A stretch of DNA of 54,423 nucleotides from Bacillus salacetis. GTDB taxonomy: Bacteria; Bacillota; Bacilli; Bacillales; Bacillaceae_B. The DNA is taken from NCBI RefSeq assembly GCF_003581585.1, contig NZ_QXIR01000034.1, positions 1-54,423 of the forward strand, read 5' to 3'. The number at the start of each line of letters is the position of its first letter. Positions within the stretch are counted from its first letter, which is position 1. The translations under genes and the position numbers were made by a program. Positions 1 through 8,914 of this stretch are shown here, piece by piece. The notes under the pieces are model-generated. The model saw nothing but the letters and a program-made list of their open reading frames with translations, had not been told where the DNA came from and did not search any database.

Positions 1-21
1 TCAATATATGCGAAAACCGCC

Positions 22-1524
22 TTAATATCCCATAAACACAGCTGTTATTACAAAAATGGATGACAACAAGAAAAGGATCAGCATAAATTTGAGAATAAAT
101 TTAGCCCAGACACCCCAATCAATGCGGGCTGCACCCAAAGTTCCCATCAGTGCAGCAGATGTCGGCACAAATATATTTGTCAACCCATCCCCAAGTTGGA
201 AGGCAAGGACCGCTACCTGACGTGTTACACCTGCGATATCAGCAAGCGGAGCCATCAATGGCATTGTCAATGCAGCCTGTCCGGAGCCGGAAACAACGAA
301 AAAGTTGAAAATCGACTGGAAGAGATACATGCTCCATGCGGAAACCGCTTCTGGAAAGTCTCCCACAACCTTTCCCGCTCCATACAGAACAGTGTTAAGC
401 ACTGAAGGCGCATCAGGGCTGTCACCGCCAAGAATGATGACTATTCCCTTCGCCATCCCTACAACAAGTGCTGCAGGCAGCAAATCTTTAGCTCCTTCAA
501 TAAACCCTTCCGCTAAATCGTTCCATGTCATTCCATTCAGCTTGAACAATACTCCTATAATTCCGGCAGTCAATCCAATGGTAAAGAACTGACTTGCGAT
601 TTCCGGAATATAGTATGCATGTTCAATGACTCCCCAAATAATCCAGCCTATCCCGACAGCCACTGCGGCAACAACAAGCATATGGCCTATTGTAAAAGAA
701 GAATTCAGGTCTTGCACCTTGCCTTCTTTTCTGAAATAACTGTCGGTTTCATAAGAAGCGCTTCTCTTCGGGTCTTTCTTGATACTCTGGGCATATCTCC
801 ACGTATAGAATATTCCAAATGCTGTAAATACAACCCACATCACAATCCTGAATGTTGCACCTGAAAGCACCGGGACTCCGGAAACCCCTTGTGCAATCGC
901 CACTCCGAAGGGATTCATCCAGGAAGTGGCAAATCCTATCTGAGTCGCTACATAAGTAATCATGATGCCAGTAATCGCATCATAGCCTATCGCTATCATA
1001 ATCGGAACCAGGATCATCGCAAAGGCAATGGCTTCTTCGCCCATCCCAAAAACAGCCCCTCCAAGTGAGAACAGGAAAAACATGATTGGTATTATTAAAA
1101 CTTCCTTCCCTTTGGTCCGGTCAATCACCTTTAAGATCCCTTCTTCAATAGCCCTGGTTTTCATGATGATTCCGAATGCTCCCCCAATGATCAAAATGAA
1201 GGCAATCACCCCTACTGCAGAGCCCCATTTATCTCCGGATACAAGTCCTTCAAAGACATAGTTAAGAAAACCTGCACCGCCGCCCGGCTCGAATAACCCA
1301 GTCCCCTCCCTGACGAGATTTCCTTCTTCGTCTGTTAAGTAGCTGAAAGAATCGGAATCAAGGACCGTTTTTGTTTGTTCCTCGCCGCCTTCCATATAAG
1401 TTACTTCCTGGGTTTCAAATTGCCCTTTCGGCACTACATAGGTCAGCAATGCAGCCAATATGACCACAAAGAAGACAATGATGAAAGTATGCGGCACCTT
1501 CCAGGCTTTTTGTTCTTTGTTCAC
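22..1524 (-). CDS. YfcC/DcuC-family membrane transporter
   Basis: This 500-residue protein is an integral membrane carrier with about a dozen hydrophobic segments, starting with a membrane helix at residues 12-30. Its sequence fits the YfcC branch of the C4-dicarboxylate/basic amino acid DcuC-like superfamily (glycine-rich helices such as IIGGAFGIIMKTRAIEEG and the GMGEEAIAFAMILVP stretch near residues 160-175). The substrate cannot be read from sequence; members are proposed to carry amino acids, peptides or carboxylates. The start follows a GGGGGAGAT ribosome site. It is divergent from a sigma-54 activator and has a sigma-54-type promoter directly upstream, so it is probably the activator's target. 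The gene is complete. Confidence 0.82.
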   Translation of the reverse strand: MNKEQKAWKVPHTFIIVFFVVILAALLTYVVPKGQFETQEVTYMEGGEEQTKTVLDSDSFSYLTDEEGNLVREGTGLFEPGGGAGFLNYVFEGLVSGDKWGSAVGVIAFILIIGGAFGIIMKTRAIEEGILKVIDRTKGKEVLIIPIMFFLFSLGGAVFGMGEEAIAFAMILVPIMIAIGYDAITGIMITYVATQIGFATSWMNPFGVAIAQGVSGVPVLSGATFRIVMWVVFTAFGIFYTWRYAQSIKKDPKRSASYETDSYFRKEGKVQDLNSSFTIGHMLVVAAVAVGIGWIIWGVIEHAYYIPEIASQFFTIGLTAGIIGVLFKLNGMTWNDLAEGFIEGAKDLLPAALVVGMAKGIVIILGGDSPDAPSVLNTVLYGAGKVVGDFPEAVSAWSMYLFQSIFNFFVVSGSGQAALTMPLMAPLADIAGVTRQVAVLAFQLGDGLTNIFVPTSAALMGTLGAARIDWGVWAKFILKFMLILFLLSSIFVITAVFMGY

Positions 1525-1561
1525 GCTTATCTCCCCCTCAATTTATTTTCATTAATAAATA

Positions 1562-1577
1562 TGCAAGAATCATGCCA
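1562..1577 (-). promoter_or_regulatory. Sigma-54 (SigL) promoter of the YfcC-type transporter
   Basis: Read on the minus strand, TGGCATGATTCTTGCA matches the sigma-54 consensus TGGCAY-N5-TTGCA, with the invariant GG (-24) and GC (-12) at correct spacing. Transcription would begin near 1550, about 25 bases before the transporter start. Its pairing with a divergent sigma-54 activator makes the call strong, though no expression evidence is available. Confidence 0.85.
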
Positions 1578-1626
1578 ACTTAAAAAATCAGAAAATACTA
1601 ATAAAAATGTGGTATGCTAGATAAAA

Positions 1627-1636
1627 TGGTTAACCA
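1627..1636. promoter_or_regulatory. Candidate upstream activator site (palindrome)
   Basis: TGGTTAACCA is a perfect 10-base palindrome, about 50 bases upstream of the -24 element. On the minus strand the motif TTGGTT is repeated next to it (up to about 1650). Position and symmetry fit an enhancer-like site bound by the divergent sigma-54 activator, but this is inference from position only. Confidence 0.45.
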
Positions 1637-1684
1637 ATTACAACCAATAACCACTTATAAAAACCATTAAAGAGGTGTAAAGAG

Positions 1685-3718
1685 ATGCGAAAATTGATAG
1701 TCGTTGCCGGCACAAAAGAAACAGAAATTGCACTTACAAATCAATTGATCTCCATTTTCGGAAAGCTCATTAAGTTTGAAGGATATGCCATTGACGAGGG
1801 ACTCCCTGACCTGTTTGAAAATGAACTCATTCTGTATTCTTCTTCCTTAATAGAAGATGAGGTTGAAAAGCATATAGATTTCTCCACCTGTAAAATCATT
1901 GTCGCCACAAGAACTGTCAATTACGAATTCATAGACCGCATTTTCGCGCTTGCTCCCGGACAAAAGGTTTTGTATGTAAATGACTTTATGAGAACCGCCG
2001 AAGAGGCCATTGCCACGTTAAAAGGACTGGGAATTACCCATATTGATTATGTCCCATTTTCAAGTGAAAGCAGAGAAATCCCACAGGGCATAGATATCGC
2101 CATCTCCCCTGGTGAAGGGCACTTGATACCGTCCAGCATCAATACCAGGATCGATATAGGGGTGCGGCTGATCGACCTGAACACCATAATGAAAATCATA
2201 AGCCACTTCCAACTATCAGATAATCTCAGTATAGATATCACCAACCGATACACTAAGAAAATTATAGATTTAAGCCAGAAGCTTTCACAGGTTCACATGA
2301 AAGCCAAGACCCTTAATCGATTCCTGAATAGAGTAGTAGACGGAGTGAATGATGGGATATTGGCTTTTCAGGAGGATGGGGAGATTACCGTTTTCAATGA
2401 AGTGCTTGAAAAAATGCTGGGGATTTCACCTTCCTTTGCTATCGGGAAGAAGCTTTCACAGGTTTTCAGGAATCACGAGCTGACGAATTTCCTTTACTCC
2501 AAAGAAACAGAAGCCCAAGTCTTCCTTACTCTAAGACAAAGGGATGTAATGATCTTTCGTTTCAGGATGAATGATGAAGCAGTTACAGTTGCGACCTTTA
2601 AAGATATGGATGAAACAATTGAAATGGAAAAGCTCCGTAAGCAGGAGCTGCAAAAAAGAGGCTACATTGCCAAATATACCTTTTCCAATATCCTGGGGTC
2701 ATCTCCTGCAATCTATGAAACAAAAACCATCGCTGCAAAACTTGCTAAAAGCGGCCTTCCCGTCTTGATCCACGGAGAAACCGGGACAGGTAAAGAATTG
2801 TTTTCTTCTGCGATACACAATGAATCAAACAGGAAAGACGAACCCTTTCTAGCCATCAATTGCGGTGCACTTCCGGAAGACTTGCTTGAAAGTGAATTAT
2901 TCGGCTATGAGGAAGGCGCCTTTACTGGAGCAGTGAAAGGAGGAAAAAAAGGGGTTTTTGAGCAGGCAGATGGAGGCACTTTGTTTCTGGATGAAATCGG
3001 GGACATCAGCCTGAAATTACAAGCAAGACTTCTAAGGGTTTTGGAAGAGATGGAGATAAGGAGAATTGGAGGAACCAAAAATATATCAGTTGACGTAAGG
3101 ATTATCTCAGCTACCAACAAACCTCTATCCGATCTGGTTGCGGCCGGGACTTTCCGGGAAGATCTTTATCATAGATTAAAGGTCCTGACTATAAATCTGC
3201 CAAGCCTTCAGGAGCGCAAAGAGGACATTCCACTGTTGGCGGAGTCGTTTATCCTACAAGAGACAGGTGCCGGTAAAGCCCTTGACAGTGAACTGATACA
3301 TACCTTAAATAATGCCGATTGGAAAGGAAATATCCGTGAATTGAAGAATACCATCCTTTACATGATCGCCGTATCTGAATCCGGCATCTTGACGGTACAC
3401 GACCTTCCCAGGTCCTCATCTTTCAATCAGCAGGAACGTTCTCTTAAGGTGCCGGCAGGGATCTCCCCGATCAGAAAAAAAGAATATATAGCACTGCTGC
3501 TGGAAATGAGGAAGCTATTATCCAGTAATCAAAATGCGAGCAGGGAAAAGCTTAGGGAACAATTGGCAGACACCCCTACTCCTCTTTCCCTTCAGCAAAT
3601 CCGAACGAGGATGAAAGAGCTCGAAGATCTAGAATGGATAAAAATTCACAAAGGCAGGAAAGGCACAGAATTGACGGAAAAGGGCATGAACATGATAAAT
3701 ACTTTAAAAGCAACATAG
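1685..3718 (+). CDS. Sigma-54-dependent transcriptional activator (PrpR_N-like/PAS/AAA+)
   Basis: This is a 677-residue bacterial enhancer-binding protein. Residues 1 to about 195 resemble the PrpR N-terminal sensory fold, residues about 205-310 a PAS domain, and residues about 335-560 the sigma-54 AAA+ domain. Visible motifs are Walker A GETGTGKE (364-371), the sigma-54 contact loop GAFTGA (411-416) and Walker B GGTLFLDE (430-437). The last 90 residues, rich in Lys/Arg, look like a winged-helix region rather than the usual Fis-type helix-turn-helix. It most likely senses a small molecule and switches on the divergent transporter through the sigma-54 promoter at 1562-1577. The ligand is unknown. 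The start has an AGAGGTG ribosome site. Confidence 0.88.
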   Translation: MRKLIVVAGTKETEIALTNQLISIFGKLIKFEGYAIDEGLPDLFENELILYSSSLIEDEVEKHIDFSTCKIIVATRTVNYEFIDRIFALAPGQKVLYVNDFMRTAEEAIATLKGLGITHIDYVPFSSESREIPQGIDIAISPGEGHLIPSSINTRIDIGVRLIDLNTIMKIISHFQLSDNLSIDITNRYTKKIIDLSQKLSQVHMKAKTLNRFLNRVVDGVNDGILAFQEDGEITVFNEVLEKMLGISPSFAIGKKLSQVFRNHELTNFLYSKETEAQVFLTLRQRDVMIFRFRMNDEAVTVATFKDMDETIEMEKLRKQELQKRGYIAKYTFSNILGSSPAIYETKTIAAKLAKSGLPVLIHGETGTGKELFSSAIHNESNRKDEPFLAINCGALPEDLLESELFGYEEGAFTGAVKGGKKGVFEQADGGTLFLDEIGDISLKLQARLLRVLEEMEIRRIGGTKNISVDVRIISATNKPLSDLVAAGTFREDLYHRLKVLTINLPSLQERKEDIPLLAESFILQETGAGKALDSELIHTLNNADWKGNIRELKNTILYMIAVSESGILTVHDLPRSSSFNQQERSLKVPAGISPIRKKEYIALLLEMRKLLSSNQNASREKLREQLADTPTPLSLQQIRTRMKELEDLEWIKIHKGRKGTELTEKGMNMINTLKAT

Positions 3719-3946
3719 TTGTCCTTATTCCTGCAATCCCTGAAATACCACAATGAGGAAGAGAGGGGACTCAGGCAATAAAACGGTCTTCCTAGTGCGG
3801 GATATATTGATTGGATCAAAGTCCCGCATTGCGATGTGTATATTAGAAAATCCTGAAGCTCTCCACAAAAATAGTTCACAGCTTTTTTGGCATGCACAGG
3901 TTACGAGGAAATTGAGATTCCATCTTATAAGTGTACCAACCAACTT

Positions 3947-3982
3947 CAGCCAGCAGAGACTTACTGACCCTCTGGCTGGCTG
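3947..3982. terminator. Hairpin between convergent regulator and spoVK genes
   Basis: CAGCCAGCAGAG pairs with CTCTGGCTGGCTG with one bulged base around a short loop. It lies between the 3' ends of two convergent genes, 9 bases from the spoVK stop. No clean T run follows on either strand, so termination efficiency is uncertain. The rest of 3719-3946 shows nothing I can support. Confidence 0.5.
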
Positions 3983-3990
3983 AATGAGTG

Positions 3991-4941
3991 CTAATCTTCA
4001 GTTGATGGAAATAATAAATCATTGCTCCGGATTGTCACCAATTCATGCCGGTCATATGAATTCTGCATAAGCAGACGCATCGCATGTAATCGAATTGATT
4101 TTTCGATGACATTCCTGACATACCTTCCATTGGAGAAGGCAGCCGGTCCGATTGCTGTTTTGGCATGCAGAAGGTGATCCCTCATTTTCCTTTCAGCATC
4201 AGTACTTAACTGATATTCTTTATCGGCCACCATTCTTCGGCCAATTTCCATGAGCTGTTCCACCGAATAATCCTGAAACTGAAATACAAGCGGAAAACGC
4301 GAATGAAGTCCGGGGTTAAGCGTCAGGAATTGGTCCATCTCCCGGGAATATCCGGCAAGGATAAGTATGAACTCATGCTGTTTGTCTTCCATATGTTTTA
4401 CAAGGGTATCGATCGCCTCTTTCCCGAAATCCTTCTCCCCACCCCGTCCAAGTGAGTAGGCTTCATCGACGAACAGAATCCCTCCCATCGCTTTCTTGAT
4501 GAGATCCCTTGTTTTCTGGGCGGTGTGTCCGATGTACTCCCCAACTAAATCTGCCCTTTCCGCTTCTATAAGATGGCCCTTGGAAAGAACATTCATTTTA
4601 TGAAACAACTTGCCTATAAGCCTCGCTACAGTCGTTTTCCCTGTGCCCGGGTTGCCTTTGAACATCATATGAAGAGCCTGCTTCCCTGCTTTAAGGCCGG
4701 CTTCTTCACGTTTTTTATTGACATATATCCATGCATATATTTCTTTCACCATTTTTTTCATATCTTCCATGCCGACCAAAGTGGCGAGTTCAGCTTCAAT
4801 TTCTTTCAGCGCTGCATGTTCCTGCGGGAGGACTTTGACAGGTTCCTCCGCTTTTCTGATCTCCCGTACCGGGTTTCGTTTATGTGAATTCAGAACAATA
4901 CTAATTTGTCCATTATTCTTCATTCTCATCGGCTGATCCAT
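3991..4941 (-). CDS. spoVK: Stage V sporulation protein K, AAA+ ATPase
   Basis: SpoVK is a CbxX/CfxQ-type AAA+ ATPase required for spore maturation in the mother cell. The 316-residue protein shows Walker A GNPGTGKTTVAR at about 90-101, Walker B GGILFVDEAYSL, and the AAA sensor region ILAGYSREMDQF. Length matches the family (about 320). The ATG has an AGGTGA ribosome site 5 bases upstream. It lies downstream of hfq as in B. subtilis, but the hfq terminator and a 234-base gap mean it is separately transcribed, presumably in the mother cell. I did not find a convincing sporulation-sigma promoter in the gap. Confidence 0.92.
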   Translation of the reverse strand: MDQPMRMKNNGQISIVLNSHKRNPVREIRKAEEPVKVLPQEHAALKEIEAELATLVGMEDMKKMVKEIYAWIYVNKKREEAGLKAGKQALHMMFKGNPGTGKTTVARLIGKLFHKMNVLSKGHLIEAERADLVGEYIGHTAQKTRDLIKKAMGGILFVDEAYSLGRGGEKDFGKEAIDTLVKHMEDKQHEFILILAGYSREMDQFLTLNPGLHSRFPLVFQFQDYSVEQLMEIGRRMVADKEYQLSTDAERKMRDHLLHAKTAIGPAAFSNGRYVRNVIEKSIRLHAMRLLMQNSYDRHELVTIRSNDLLFPSTED

Positions 4942-5128
4942 ATTTTCACCTCACCATTTCTATACAGTATACGTCTGGAGGTTTTTAACGGTGACAAAAG
5001 CCCATCTATATCTCTAAAAACTCTCTTATCATCCTATTCCAAGAATCAGGAAATCATTATTTTTTTTTGTCCGGAGAGCTTGTTCTTAGTTTGACAATAA
5101 CTATGTTATGTAAAGTTAGATAAATAAA

Positions 5129-5160
5129 AAAACACACCAGAAAATTATCCGGTGTGTTTT
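5129..5160 (-). terminator. Terminator of hfq
   Basis: AAAACACACC and GGTGTGTTTT form a 10-base-pair stem with a 12-base loop, with T-rich flanks on both strands. It lies 15 bases beyond the hfq stop codon. Confidence 0.85.
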
Positions 5161-5175
5161 ATCACTTAAATGGAA

Positions 5176-5409
5176 TTATTGGGATTCATCGAAATTAATT
5201 TGGACGTTGCGCTGAGGCGAAAAGGTTGAAATTGCATGCTTGTATACCATCTGCTGCTTTCCTTCCGACTCAAACAGAACTGTAAAGTTATCAAACCCTT
5301 TTACAAGACCGCGGATTTGAAACCCGTTCAATAGAAATACAGTTACTTGCGTGCTGTCTTTTCGCAATTGGTTAAGGAATTGATCTTGAATATTAATCGC
5401 TTGTTTCAT
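5176..5409 (-). CDS. hfq: RNA chaperone Hfq
   Basis: This 77-residue protein has the Sm1 fold (residues about 10-50, with [13 protein letters not shown] and [11 protein letters not shown]) and the Sm2 signature VYKHAISTF around residues 55-63. Hfq forms a hexamer that binds A/U-rich RNA. Length is typical for Bacillus (73-77). The start has an AGGAGG ribosome site. It is 39 bases downstream of miaA in the conserved miaA-hfq order, so cotranscription is likely, ending at the hairpin at 5129-5160. Confidence 0.97.
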   Translation of the reverse strand: MKQAINIQDQFLNQLRKDSTQVTVFLLNGFQIRGLVKGFDNFTVLFESEGKQQMVYKHAISTFSPQRNVQINFDESQ

Positions 5410-5448
5410 GTTAAGTCCTCCTCTTCTATCTCTATCTTAACTATTCGA

Positions 5449-6390
5449 CTACAAGCCCAGCTTTCCTGCAACAAAATCGGATATCTGTTCAATTTTTTTG
5501 TTCTTTTCCCTTGAGTTTGTCATATCAAACCACTCTACATCCATTTTATTGCGGAACCATGTCAGCTGGCGTTTTGCATACCTCCGGGAGTTCTGTTTCA
5601 GGTTTTCAACAGCTTCATCCAGGGTCACTCTTCCATCCAGATATTCATAAATTTCCTTATACCCGATCGCTTGTATGGATTGAACCCCTCTGATCCCCTT
5701 AGCATATAAGGATTTCACCTCTTCCAAAAGGCCCTCTTTCATCATAATATCCACTCGGAAATCGATTCTGCTGTACAATAACTCCCTGTCCATCGTCAAG
5801 CCGACCAGTGCAACATCGTATATTAGTTCATTATTTTGATCTTCCTGAAGCCCGCTCATCGTTTTGCCGGTGCAGTGATATATTTCTAACGCCCTGATGA
5901 CTCTTCTTATGTTGTTTGGGTGTATATGGGACGCAGCTTTGGGATCGATTTGTTCAAGCATCCGATGGATTTTCTCATTTCCAATTTCTTCAGCTTCCTT
6001 TTCCAATTTCATTCGGTACTCCTCATCCCCGGGAGCATCTGTAAAGTGATAATCATATATGACCGATTGAATATACAGCCCGGTTCCTCCGACTATCATC
6101 GGCAGCTTGCCCCGGCGGTGAATTTCCGATATCTTCTCCCTGACCAGCTCTTGAAATTCCGCTGCCGAAAAACCTTCTTCCGGTTCCCGTATATCTATGA
6201 GATGGTGGGGTATCCCATCCATTTCTTCTTTATGGATCTTGGCTGTCCCGATATCCATTGTTCTATAAATCTGCATGGAATCACCGCTGATGATTTCACC
6301 ATTGAACTTTTTCGCCAATTGTATGCTTGCCGCTGTCTTTCCAACTGCAGTCGGGCCTATCAGTACGATAAGTTTTTCTTTCTGTGTCAA
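5449..6390 (-). CDS. miaA: tRNA dimethylallyltransferase MiaA
   Basis: MiaA transfers a dimethylallyl group to N6 of A37 in tRNAs reading UNN codons; MiaB, encoded at 20882, then adds a methylthio group. The 313-residue protein carries the P-loop GPTAVGKT near residues 12-19, the SGDSMQIYRTMDIGTAK motif and the GGTGLYIQ motif, all diagnostic. The start codon is TTG, preceded by only a weak ribosome site, and the P-loop position agrees with other MiaA proteins. It precedes hfq in the usual order. Confidence 0.95.
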   Translation of the reverse strand: MTQKEKLIVLIGPTAVGKTAASIQLAKKFNGEIISGDSMQIYRTMDIGTAKIHKEEMDGIPHHLIDIREPEEGFSAAEFQELVREKISEIHRRGKLPMIVGGTGLYIQSVIYDYHFTDAPGDEEYRMKLEKEAEEIGNEKIHRMLEQIDPKAASHIHPNNIRRVIRALEIYHCTGKTMSGLQEDQNNELIYDVALVGLTMDRELLYSRIDFRVDIMMKEGLLEEVKSLYAKGIRGVQSIQAIGYKEIYEYLDGRVTLDEAVENLKQNSRRYAKRQLTWFRNKMDVEWFDMTNSREKNKKIEQISDFVAGKLGL

Positions 6391-6757
6391 CTAATTCACT
6401 GCTTTCTATGTAAAAGGATAAGTTTACATATTATCGTACCATAAGAATTCCATTGTTACATATCAGATTATTGTAACCAGCTTCATCTTTTTTATACATT
6501 GTTTGTAATCATAAATTCTCCAATGCATCCCGGTGATGAGTTTCCATAATATCCTCTGACTGCTCCGCCCCCTCCCTGATGCTTGTGTGACGTGCAGCCG
6601 CTTAGAACCGGCTGGGGCTGGGATGCTTCACATTAGGTAACCAGATGCAGCCAGACACCTCCTGGTACCGGTTTTTTAGCCGTCCAGCTCAGTATTTTCC
6701 TATTCACAAATCCCTTTTCCAGGCTTATATTCGCTTTCCCCCCGCTTCCTTCAACTA
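6391..6757. other. Intergenic region, no gene seen
   Basis: This 367-base gap separates miaA from the half-MFS gene. It contains one short hairpin, CAGCCG/CGGCTG with an 8-base loop at about 6596-6615, without a T run. The AT-rich part near 6391-6520 presumably holds the miaA promoter, but I cannot assign -35/-10 boxes. No reading frame here has family resemblance. Confidence 0.5.
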
Positions 6758-7333
6758 TCAACCATTCTCAGCAGCCAGATCCTTTGCGGAATGCCCCTTT
6801 CGTCCCCTTGGTTTGTAGAACAGCAGGGTGATACCGCTTCCGGCAAATAAGAACGATCCAATGTAAAAAATGAATGAAATGGTAAAGAAGTCAATGAGCA
6901 CTCCTGTGGCGAATACGGCAAAAGAGGCAAAAAGGGACGTCCAGAAGTGGTATTTTCCTATCTTCCTCCCTGCCTTTATTCCTTGAAAGACCTCGCCGGC
7001 CATTGTCTTTTCACAGGTTTTCTGGACTGCTCCCAAAAACCCCAGTACGACCTGCATAAGATAAACACCAGCTATTGATTCCACCTCCGGAATCAGCAGG
7101 AAGGTGAACGCCATTCCCCAAGCATATCCTATCAGCAGATACCGGCTTCCTATTCTATCAGCAGCCGTACCGGCCAATCTGTGAAACAAAGCTGAGCTCA
7201 GTGTAAATAATCCATAAGCAAAACCGAAGCTGGAGAAATTGGATCCTATGTTCTTAATAAATAGTAAATAGAAAGGAAACGATATTGAACTTGCCATCGT
7301 GGCGAAGCTTTGCGATAAGATAAAAAAGTTCAT
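6758..7333 (-). CDS. Half-size MFS-like membrane protein
   Basis: The 191-residue protein has about six hydrophobic helices and one MFS motif-A-like loop, GTAADRIGSRYLL, after the second helix. Ordinary MFS carriers have 12 helices and about 400 residues, so this is one half of the fold. It does not look like a fresh truncation: its ATG overlaps the upstream TGA (ATGA) and has a GAGGTG ribosome site, so translation starts naturally. It is translationally coupled to the FAD oxidoreductase gene and may work with it. It might act as a homodimer or have lost transport function. Function is unknown. Confidence 0.6.
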   Translation of the reverse strand: MNFFILSQSFATMASSISFPFYLLFIKNIGSNFSSFGFAYGLFTLSSALFHRLAGTAADRIGSRYLLIGYAWGMAFTFLLIPEVESIAGVYLMQVVLGFLGAVQKTCEKTMAGEVFQGIKAGRKIGKYHFWTSLFASFAVFATGVLIDFFTISFIFYIGSFLFAGSGITLLFYKPRGRKGHSAKDLAAENG

Positions 7334-8796
7334 TTTCCATACACCTCGTAAAAATGATTCATGAAAATTTCCTCCGGGTCCAATCTTCTTTTACTTTCAA
7401 AAAACTCTTGGGTTCTTGGATATGCAGCATTCATTTGTTTCCTGGATGGATAAGAGTAATACGGGAGGTAATAGCTTCCATTGTGATTGAGCGTCACGTC
7501 CAACATCTTCCTGATGACCCTTTCTGTTTCTGCTTCACCATCAATCGATTTTTTCTGATTTATCAACAGAACCAGCGCAAACATATCCTCCTTCGCATAA
7601 GACAATACAGCGTCCTCGTTTTCTTCCACATACCGAATGGTAATATTGATTAAATTAAGGTCTTCCCCTTTCAATGCTTCTCTCATATCATCGATATAAC
7701 TTGTAAATTCGTCCACAGGAACAAAATATTCCTGGAGCACATCCGTATCCTTACTGCTTTCATATTCCATAAACTTGGACTCCGACCTCATTGCGTTATT
7801 TCTTGTGATACGTCCTCCATCTTTACCTGTAAAATAAGTTTCCTGCATGTCCCAGAAAAGGTTTTTTCCCCAATCTGTTTTTCTTGAGACACCCAGCATG
7901 AACTTGGAAACGAATGTACCTTCTTCCCCTTTGAGCTCACTGTACTCTTTGAAAGCTTCCTGATCCTCTGTTTGGACATAATCAGTAATATACATGTCTT
8001 TCAAAAATGTATCGGGGGCAGTGGAAATTCTGGCAAGGTGCATTTTAACATCCTGATTGCCCCTCACTTCCTTCTTGAAAAACTCACTGTACTGATCATA
8101 GGGGAGCTTTGTTGTTTTCATACTGTACAGCTCATCATCTGTAAGTTGGATTTCGGCATCAAGAATGACACCGAATAATCCATATCCCCCTATAACAAGT
8201 GGAAAATACTCTTCATTTACAGTACGAGAGACATTGATGATATCACCATTTTGCTTCAACAGCCTGAACGAATTGACAGTTTCGATCAATGAGCCATGCC
8301 TGATGTCCCGGCCATGGACATTGACAGAAAGGGAACCTCCAATTGTAAAGATATTTTGTGACTGCATCACCTTTACAGCCAGCCCATATTGATTGGCTGC
8401 TTCTTGAACATCTTCCCATGTAGCCCCGCTTTGGACACGGATGGTTTTCTTCTCAACATCCAGGTCAAGAACTTTATTGTAGCCGGTCATATCCAGAACA
8501 ACACTTCCCGGATAATAGGTGTGTCCACCCTGGCTGTGCATTTTCCCGGCAATCGAAATTTTCATATCTTTTTCGGCCGCATCATTGACTATATCAACAA
8601 GCTTGAGTTCTTCCTGCCCTTTTACCACTTTTTCAACCCTGGTGGGCATCAAGCCTCCTACGTCACTTACCATATTAGGGTCTTCGGTTTCTGTCTGCTG
8701 TGTAAGCTTTAAAAATACTAAACAATAGGCAATGAGAAATAAGCATAGAACCACGATTTTTTTTGAATAGCCTGTATTGATTATCATGTAATCCAC
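7330..8796 (-). CDS. Membrane-anchored FAD-binding oxidoreductase (VAO/PCMH family)
   Basis: The 488-residue protein starts with a membrane anchor (about residues 13-30) and then an FAD-binding type 4 (PCMH) domain at about 60-230. Typical features are IAGKMHSQGGHTYYPG, the VQSGATWEDV strand and FTIGGSLSVNVHGRD. The C-terminal part forms the substrate domain and ends in RRLDPEEIFMNHF, seen in alditol and gulonolactone oxidase relatives. It probably oxidises a sugar, polyol or similar substrate outside the membrane, but the substrate cannot be read. It heads a two-gene operon with the half-MFS protein and is preceded by a palindromic operator over its promoter. Confidence 0.8.
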   Translation of the reverse strand: MDYMIINTGYSKKIVVLCLFLIAYCLVFLKLTQQTETEDPNMVSDVGGLMPTRVEKVVKGQEELKLVDIVNDAAEKDMKISIAGKMHSQGGHTYYPGSVVLDMTGYNKVLDLDVEKKTIRVQSGATWEDVQEAANQYGLAVKVMQSQNIFTIGGSLSVNVHGRDIRHGSLIETVNSFRLLKQNGDIINVSRTVNEEYFPLVIGGYGLFGVILDAEIQLTDDELYSMKTTKLPYDQYSEFFKKEVRGNQDVKMHLARISTAPDTFLKDMYITDYVQTEDQEAFKEYSELKGEEGTFVSKFMLGVSRKTDWGKNLFWDMQETYFTGKDGGRITRNNAMRSESKFMEYESSKDTDVLQEYFVPVDEFTSYIDDMREALKGEDLNLINITIRYVEENEDAVLSYAKEDMFALVLLINQKKSIDGEAETERVIRKMLDVTLNHNGSYYLPYYSYPSRKQMNAAYPRTQEFFESKRRLDPEEIFMNHFYEVYGK

Positions 8797-8818
8797 CCCG
8801 ATATTACCAAATTATTCT

Positions 8819-8853
8819 TAGTGTAATTTTACACTATTTAAGATTAATTACAA
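8819..8853 (-). promoter_or_regulatory. Promoter of the oxidoreductase operon with 18-bp palindromic operator
   Basis: On the minus strand TTGTAA (8853-8848) and TAAAAT (8831-8826) are spaced by 16 bases and form a plausible sigma-A promoter. The perfect palindrome TAGTGTAATTTTACACTA (8819-8836) covers the -10 box. A dimeric repressor binding there would block transcription. Which protein binds is unknown. Confidence 0.55.
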
Positions 8854-8860
8854 TGTTTTT

Positions 8861-8890
8861 TTAATATAATGTTCTATTTACTCCATACTA
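8861..8890 (+). promoter_or_regulatory. Sigma-G-type promoter of the spore protein gene
   Basis: TTAATA (8861-8866), a 17-base spacer and CATACTA (8884-8890) match the forespore sigma-G pattern (TGAATA / CATACTA). Predicted start is near 8897, a few bases before the ribosome site. Confidence 0.75.
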
Positions 8891-8914
8891 TTACTATGTG
8901 AAAGGATGGTGGAT

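Noticed and set aside
3753..3983. A 76-codon frame between the sigma-54 activator and spoVK
   Set aside because: It runs into the hairpin at 3947-3982, has no convincing ribosome site and no family features.
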